9,596 nucleotides of DNA from Ktedonobacter sp. 13_1_20CM_4_53_11 (GTDB taxonomy: Bacteria > Chloroflexota > Ktedonobacteria > Ktedonobacterales > Ktedonobacteraceae): assembly GCA_001919995.1 (NCBI GenBank), contig MNIY01000157.1, forward strand, positions 1 to 9,596, written 5' to 3'. Numbering within the stretch: position 1 is the first letter of the stretch; each line of letters begins with the position of its first letter. The notes beneath the pieces were generated by a model. It was not told the DNA's origin and made no database searches. It saw only the letters and a list, made by a program, of their open reading frames with translations. Both the position numbers and the translations under genes were made by a program. Below are positions 7,026 to 9,596 of the stretch, piece by piece.

Positions 7026-7054
7026 ATTGTAGTTACGGGGCAGCAAAAAAACAA
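7026..7054 (-). promoter_or_regulatory. candidate sigma-70 type promoter for the sigma/DUF5667 operon
   Basis: On the minus strand, TTGTTT (7049-7054) and TACAAT (7026-7031) are separated by 17 bp. The -10 matches consensus at 5 of 6 positions; the -35 matches only its TTG. The predicted start near 7019 would leave a ~55-nt leader containing the 14-bp palindrome. Confidence 0.35.
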
Positions 7055-7086
7055 TCATGGTAGCCTTTTTGTCTTACAGTGTACGT

Positions 7087-7122
7087 AGACCCGCGATTTA
7101 GCGCGGGGCGAGCGAAGCTCGG
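7087..7122 (+). repeat. two-hairpin palindromic repeat, copy 1
   Basis: The unit has two adjacent hairpins: CCCGCG (7090-7095)/CGCGGG (7102-7107), and CGAGC (7109-7113)/GCTCG (7117-7121) with a GAA loop. The last 26 bases (7097-7122) are identical to 7362-7387 in copy 2, in the same orientation. The GTAG just before the palindrome (7085-7088) recalls the tetranucleotide that precedes REP palindromes handled by TnpA/RAYT transposases. The TTTAG loop recalls IS200/IS605 end hairpins. Confidence 0.75.
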
Positions 7123-7180
7123 CATTCCCCAAAATAGAGTATGACCGTAACCATTGGCCTGGTATTTGCATCTATCCCTG

Positions 7181-7254
7181 TGAAGATGGTGCATAGCGAG
7201 GGGATTTGTCGTCTACCCCTTTTAATAGGAGCACCTCCTATGCACACATCTTCA
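7181..7254. ncRNA. candidate structured RNA: three-way junction fold
   Basis: The closing stem TGAAGATG (7181-7188)/CATCTTCA (7247-7254) continues across a small internal loop into TGCATAG (7190-7196)/CTATGCA (7238-7244): 15 pairs in all. Inside are GGGG (7200-7203)/CCCC (7216-7219) with a 12-nt loop, a purine/pyrimidine linker, and GGAG (7228-7231)/CTCC (7235-7238) with a 3-nt loop; C7238 can join only one stem at a time. On the plus strand this would be leader RNA of the secreted-protein gene; on the minus strand it could lie upstream of the sigma operon. It does not match a riboswitch core I know. Confidence 0.45.
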
Positions 7255-7272
7255 TAAAATTGAAGAAAGGAA

Positions 7273-7317
7273 GACCTGCTTCCTCCCCCGCATGAATGAC
7301 GGGGGTCTCCGCAGGTC
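7273..7317. repeat. long hairpin abutting the secreted-protein start codon
   Basis: GACCTGC (7273-7279) pairs with GCAGGTC (7311-7317), then a symmetric 5x5 internal loop, then CCCCCG (7285-7290) with CGGGGG (7300-7305); CAT (7291-7293)/ATG (7296-7298) can extend the apex. The 3' arm contains the only Shine-Dalgarno-like AGG before the starts at 7320 and 7326, so folding would mask the ribosome site. It could also be a relic of a mobile-element hairpin. Confidence 0.6.
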
Positions 7318-7325
7318 GAATGCTT

Positions 7326-8009
7326 ATGAAATTCGTGCAGACGTTCATATGCAGACCCCGCTTTAGCGCGGGGCGAGCGAAGCTCGGAAAATTGCTGGTA
7401 GCTGCGTTTGCCAGTATTGTGCTCATCGGGAGCGCCACAGCCGTATTTGCCGCTACCCCGGCGGGAACAGGCATTGTCCATTCGATTACTCATGTGCAGT
7501 CGTCCACTGCGGCTAAAAAGGATGTGTCCAGTCACAAGAACAACGGTCATGATGCCACCAGTCATAGGAACAGTTGCCCGGGCCTCCCGGAAGCCCAGCA
7601 ACTGGCAAGCAAATACTCACTCAGCACCGCTAGCAAAAGTAGTGCGATACAGGCTATTTGCGCGCTGCATCAAGGGACATTCAAGGGTACAACCTCCAGT
7701 GGCGCGTCCGTTTCTTCGCGGCGTGTATTTGGCTATGGCGAAATCGATATGCTGCTGGCCTATGCGAGCTACCTGGCAACTCATAACAAAACCAGCGCGA
7801 GTAGTAAACTGACCAGTGATAATTTGCTGAACTACCTGGCGCAGGCGCTCAAGAGTTGCGGCGCGATGCCTTTAGGAACCTGCCTTAAGACAAACATCCC
7901 CGCTTTTCAGCCTGGCAAGAACAATGGCAACGGCAGCGGAACCGGAAATTCTAGTAATCATGGCAATGGAAAACCAACGAGTACGCCGACTCCCCCTCCC
8001 CATCATTGA
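7326..8009 (+). CDS. secreted Cys-containing protein with Gly/Asn/Pro/His tail, function unknown
   Basis: 227 aa from the ATG at 7326; in-frame ATGs at 7296 and 7320 are possible, and none has a strong ribosome site (only AGG at 7313-7315, inside a hairpin arm). Residues 1-42 are a Sec signal peptide with a long basic n-region, a hydrophobic core LLVAAFASIVLIGSATAV (23-40) and probable cleavage after VFA. Residues 10-21 (RPRFSAGRAKLG) are encoded entirely by copy 2 of the palindromic repeat. The mature part is Ser/Lys/His-rich to ~82, then a helical domain with four Cys (84, 112, 178, 186): SCPGLPEAQQLASKY, AIQAICALHQGTFKG, FGYGEIDMLLAYASYL and NLLNYLAQALKSCG. The tail (198-227) is Gly/Asn-rich, ending KPTSTPTPPPHH. 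I do not recognise a family. Its tail resembles that of the nearby DUF5667 protein, so a role in the same envelope system is possible. Confidence 0.75.
   Translation: MKFVQTFICRPRFSAGRAKLGKLLVAAFASIVLIGSATAVFAATPAGTGIVHSITHVQSSTAAKKDVSSHKNNGHDATSHRNSCPGLPEAQQLASKYSLSTASKSSAIQAICALHQGTFKGTTSSGASVSSRRVFGYGEIDMLLAYASYLATHNKTSASSKLTSDNLLNYLAQALKSCGAMPLGTCLKTNIPAFQPGKNNGNGSGTGNSSNHGNGKPTSTPTPPPHH
7353..7387 (+). repeat. two-hairpin palindromic repeat, copy 2 (inside a signal peptide)
   Basis: It shares a 26-bp identical core (7362-7387) with copy 1, plus the preceding AGAC. Hairpin 1 is CCCCGC (7356-7361)/GCGGGG (7368-7373); hairpin 2 is CGAGC (7374-7378)/GCTCG (7382-7386) with a GAA loop. Relative to copy 1, the first stem uses a shifted register but is still 6 perfect pairs, so structure is kept despite sequence change. 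It is read through in frame as residues 10-21 of the secreted protein. Confidence 0.8.
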
Positions 8010-8024
8010 CCGCTTTGAAAATAA

Positions 8025-8052
8025 GAAAGATGTCGGCGAACCGGCATCTTTC
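8025..8052. terminator. bidirectional intrinsic terminator
   Basis: GAAAGATGTCGG (8025-8036) pairs with CCGGCATCTTTC (8041-8052): 12 pairs with one T-G wobble and a 4-nt loop. It sits 15 bp after the secreted-protein stop and 32 bp after the stop of the convergent GlcG-like gene. On the minus strand the loop is TTCG and the stem is followed by TTATTTT, a good intrinsic terminator for the lyase/GlcG operon. On the plus strand the 3' arm itself supplies the T-rich stretch. Confidence 0.75.
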
Positions 8053-8084
8053 ATGCTGCTATATTGAAATAATCTATTCCTATG

Positions 8085-8507
8085 CTACAGTGCGTCCAGG
8101 CCAGCTTGCGCCACTTCCATATCCTCTGAGTAGTGAGCTCCGCTGACCCCGATGCCGCCAATTATCCCAGCATCAGTCTTGATAGCATAACCACCACCAA
8201 ATACAACTAAGCGATCTGTTTTAACAATGCCATGAAGCAATGGTGGATCATTCTTGATGAAGTCGTACCATTCATGCGATGCCATGCCACCAAAGCTAAT
8301 AGCGGTGAATGCCTTGTCCTGAGCGATTTGTACGCTTAAAAGGGGCGCCCCATCCATGCGACGAAAGGCCTTGAGCGTGCCATCCTCATCACAAATAGCA
8401 ATACTCATAGGCTTCCCCATTTCTTGAGCTTTTTTTTCGGCTGCCTTAATGATACGTTCGGCTGCTTCGATGGTGATACTCGACTTCTGGAAACTGTTTT
8501 GTGCCAT
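8085..8507 (-). CDS. GlcG/HbpS-family protein
   Basis: 140 aa, the usual length for this family. The ATG at 8505-8507 has AGGAG (8518-8522 on the plus strand) 10 nt upstream. The whole chain fits the GlcG/HbpS fold, a Roadblock-like alpha/beta domain: ITIEAAERIIKAAEKKAQEMG (11-31), SIAICDEDGTLKAFRRMDGA (35-54), SVQIAQDKAFTA (58-69), VVFGGGYAIK (101-110), GIIGGIGVSGA (114-124) and a final VAQAGLDAL helix. Relatives include Streptomyces HbpS (haem binding, redox sensing) and GlcG of glycolate loci; others occur beside organic-acid and diol catabolism genes. There is no signal peptide, so it is cytoplasmic. It follows the PEP-mutase-family lyase by 96 bp on the same strand, consistent with an accessory role in that pathway. 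The ligand cannot be read from the sequence. Confidence 0.85.
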   Translation of the reverse strand: MAQNSFQKSSITIEAAERIIKAAEKKAQEMGKPMSIAICDEDGTLKAFRRMDGAPLLSVQIAQDKAFTAISFGGMASHEWYDFIKNDPPLLHGIVKTDRLVVFGGGYAIKTDAGIIGGIGVSGAHYSEDMEVAQAGLDAL

Positions 8508-8533
8508 AGAACGATTTCTCCTTTACATTCCTT

Positions 8534-8580
8534 GCAGATTGCTGAGCGAAGCTAGACGCGCTAGCGTCGTTGCAATCTGT
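8534..8580. repeat. nested hairpin related to the palindromic repeat family
   Basis: The outer stem CAGATTGC (8535-8542)/GCAATCTG (8572-8579) encloses AGC-GAA-GCT (8545-8553) and either GACGC (8555-8559)/GCGTC (8564-8568) or the competing GCTAG (8551-8555)/CTAGC (8561-8565). It shares GAGCGAAGCT exactly with copies 1 and 2 and, on the other strand, TAGCGCG. It lies between the lyase and GlcG-like genes and could act as an intercistronic RNA-stability element or partial terminator. Confidence 0.6.
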
Positions 8581-8603
8581 CTTTCAACCAGGTTACATAA
8601 TGA

Positions 8604-9479
8604 CTATTGATGGACGCCATAGCGGCGCTCCAAAGCCTGAATCTCAGGCAAGCCAATCTGATCAGTGAATTGGGAAAAGGTGACCATGCGCTCTGCAAAT
8701 GCAAGGGACGTCTGTCCCTGTTTGAGCGCCTCTAACAGGTCAAGTAGAGCTTGCGTAGCCGCGAACAACATGCTGACGGGAAAGATGACAAGTTTGAATC
8801 CAAGAGCGTGAATTTCCTCTAAGGGTAACAAAGGCGTCTTACCACTCTCTGCCCAATTATAGAGTAATGGAACATCTGGAAACGCCTGTGCAATAGCGCG
8901 CAGTTCCTCTATGGAACGAGGCGCCTCGATGAAGATGACATCGGCCCCTGCATCGCGATACGCTCTTCCTCTGCGTAGCGCATCCTCAAGACCATACACG
9001 GCATTGGCATCAGTTCGTGCGATAATCACGAAGTCGGGATCCTGCCGGGCATCAACGGCAGCGCGTATCTTCTGAACCATCTCATCGACGGGAATGACTT
9101 GCTTGCCCTCCATATGGCCGCACTTCTTAGGCCAGACCTGGTCCTCGATGTGGATAGCAGCCACTCCTGCCCGCTCATACTCACGAACGGTGCGACGCAC
9201 ATTAATCGGGTTGCCGTAACCAGTATCGGCATCAGCAATAAGTGGTCGATCGCCAACAACGGCAGCGAGGGCCGCGGCGCAGCTCACCATCTCGCTCATA
9301 GTGAGTAGGCCGACATCCGGCTGCCCAAGTACGCTGGCTGCTGTGCCGAAGCCGGTCATATAAACGGCAGGAAATCCTGCCTGGGCAATGAGGCGAGCGC
9401 TGAGGGCATCATAGGCTCCGGGAGCGACAAGAAGATCCCGCTGAACAAGCAGTTCACGCAGGCGTGTAGTGTTAAGCAT
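8604..9479 (-). CDS. isocitrate lyase/PEP mutase-family lyase (2-methylisocitrate or dimethylmalate lyase-like)
   Basis: 291 aa from the ATG at 9477-9479, chosen because AAGGA (9487-9491 on the plus strand) lies 7 nt upstream; an in-frame TTG at 9497 would add 6 residues with a weak ribosome site. The chain is a complete alpha/beta barrel of the superfamily: VAPGAYDALSARLIAQAGF (18-36), YMTGFG (40-45), IADADTGYGN (81-90, with D83 and D85 for Mg and substrate), IHIEDQVWPKKCGH (109-122), VIIARTDA (151-158) and FIEAP (183-187). The KKCGH loop with C120 marks the C-C bond lyase branch (PrpB-like, dimethylmalate lyase, isocitrate lyase), not PEP mutase proper, which lacks this Cys. The following MEGK differs from the RPNK typical of PrpB, so 2-methylisocitrate is not a safe substrate call. 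Expected reaction: Mg-dependent cleavage of a 2-hydroxy or 3-hydroxy acid into pyruvate or a related product. It precedes the GlcG-like gene and follows an unidentified gene by 25 bp. Confidence 0.88.
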   Translation of the reverse strand: MLNTTRLRELLVQRDLLVAPGAYDALSARLIAQAGFPAVYMTGFGTAASVLGQPDVGLLTMSEMVSCAAALAAVVGDRPLIADADTGYGNPINVRRTVREYERAGVAAIHIEDQVWPKKCGHMEGKQVIPVDEMVQKIRAAVDARQDPDFVIIARTDANAVYGLEDALRRGRAYRDAGADVIFIEAPRSIEELRAIAQAFPDVPLLYNWAESGKTPLLPLEEIHALGFKLVIFPVSMLFAATQALLDLLEALKQGQTSLAFAERMVTFSQFTDQIGLPEIQALERRYGVHQ

Positions 9480-9504
9480 AGCAAGTTCCTTGTTCAACTA
9501 CCAT

Positions 9505-9596
9505 TCAGCGAGAGAAACTGACACAGCTTGCTCCAATGACGCCGCGCTTGGTTTTATCTCCCTCAACGACAATCTTCTCTCCCTCCTGTAACTCCC
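9505..9596 (-). CDS. C-terminal 29 residues of an unidentified protein (cut by window edge)
   Basis: One minus-strand frame is open from the window edge to a TGA at 9505-9507. It reads ELQEGEKIVVEGDKTKRGV, then IGASCVSFSR. The alternation and the EGEKIVVEGD turn look like the end of a real beta-rich domain. It ends 25 bp before the lyase ATG on the same strand, so it is likely the upstream gene of the same operon. Too little is present to name a family. Confidence 0.5.
   Translation of the reverse strand, partial: ELQEGEKIVVEGDKTKRGVIGASCVSFSR

Larger units (their letters stand above)
7087..7387. mobile_element. candidate non-autonomous palindromic element (IS200/IS605- or REP-like)
   Basis: A ~300-bp block is bounded by directly repeated hairpin units (7087-7122, 7353-7387) and contains two further strong folds (7181-7254, 7273-7317). 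It has no transposase gene. IS200/IS605 elements have end hairpins in direct orientation and no terminal inverted repeats, which fits this architecture. On the minus strand across 7273-7320 one frame reads IRPAETPVIHAGEEAGLP, reminiscent of the R-P-x-E-T segment near the C-terminus of some TnpB proteins. That would make the structured part a relic of a tnpB 3' end and its omega RNA. This origin is inference; the repeats and folds are directly visible. The exact element ends and target site cannot be fixed. Confidence 0.35.

Noticed and set aside
7087..7387. CRISPR-like direct repeats
   Set aside because: Only two copies with a ~230-bp structured interval, and no spacer-repeat periodicity or cas genes.
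7098..7601. 167-codon minus-strand open frame across the repeat region
   Set aside because: It crosses both repeat copies and the secreted-protein gene antisense, has no ribosome site and an improbable composition. Only the 7273-7320 stretch, in another frame, was used as weak evidence for a TnpB relic.
9480..9497. TTG start six codons upstream of the lyase ATG
   Set aside because: The ATG at 9479 has AAGGA at 7 nt; the TTG has no comparable ribosome site.

Overview
The window looks like a chromosomal accessory stretch from a Ktedonobacteria-type Chloroflexota bacterium. This is inferred from three things: a Ppx/GppA-CHAD polyphosphate module, an ECF sigma factor coupled to a DUF5667-type membrane protein, and small secreted proteins with Gly/Asn/Pro/His tails, all at mid GC with occasional TTG starts. 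No 16S or other marker gene is present, so the taxonomy is tentative. There are no rRNA, tRNA or CRISPR features.

Layout. 2-1039 (+) is the 3' part of an ATP-grasp-like gene, tail-to-tail with an unrecognised minus-strand gene (1007-1783). A 288-bp divergent intergenic region (1784-2071) holds an extended -10 promoter and two inverted repeats. 2072-4121 (+) is a two-gene polyphosphate unit: a Ppx/GppA-like phosphatase ending in the first half of a CHAD domain, overlapping by 14 bp a small gene that encodes the second half. A perfect 12-bp hairpin (4170-4198) separates it from a convergent minus-strand secreted protein with an EXORDIUM/PHI-1-like HE..E..TDP motif (4216-5124, TTG start). Next on the minus strand is an ECF sigma factor (6328-6963) whose stop overlaps the start of a DUF5667-type single-pass membrane protein (5222-6331) by 4 bp.

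The most unusual part is 6964-7390. It holds two direct copies of a two-hairpin repeat (7087-7122 and 7353-7387), a strong three-way-junction fold (7181-7254) and a long hairpin (7273-7317). The second repeat copy lies in frame inside the signal peptide of a secreted Cys-containing protein (7326-8009). The block resembles a small non-autonomous palindromic element, possibly derived from IS200/IS605, that now forms the 5' end of that gene. A related two-hairpin sequence sits at 8534-8580.

The right end (8085-9596, minus strand) is a likely operon: the tail of an unidentified gene, an isocitrate lyase/PEP mutase-family lyase, then a GlcG/HbpS-like protein that ends at a bidirectional terminator (8025-8052).

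Functionally, the window combines polyphosphate turnover (Ppx plus CHAD), an ECF sigma/DUF5667 envelope-signalling pair flanked by secreted proteins, and a small organic-acid lyase operon.
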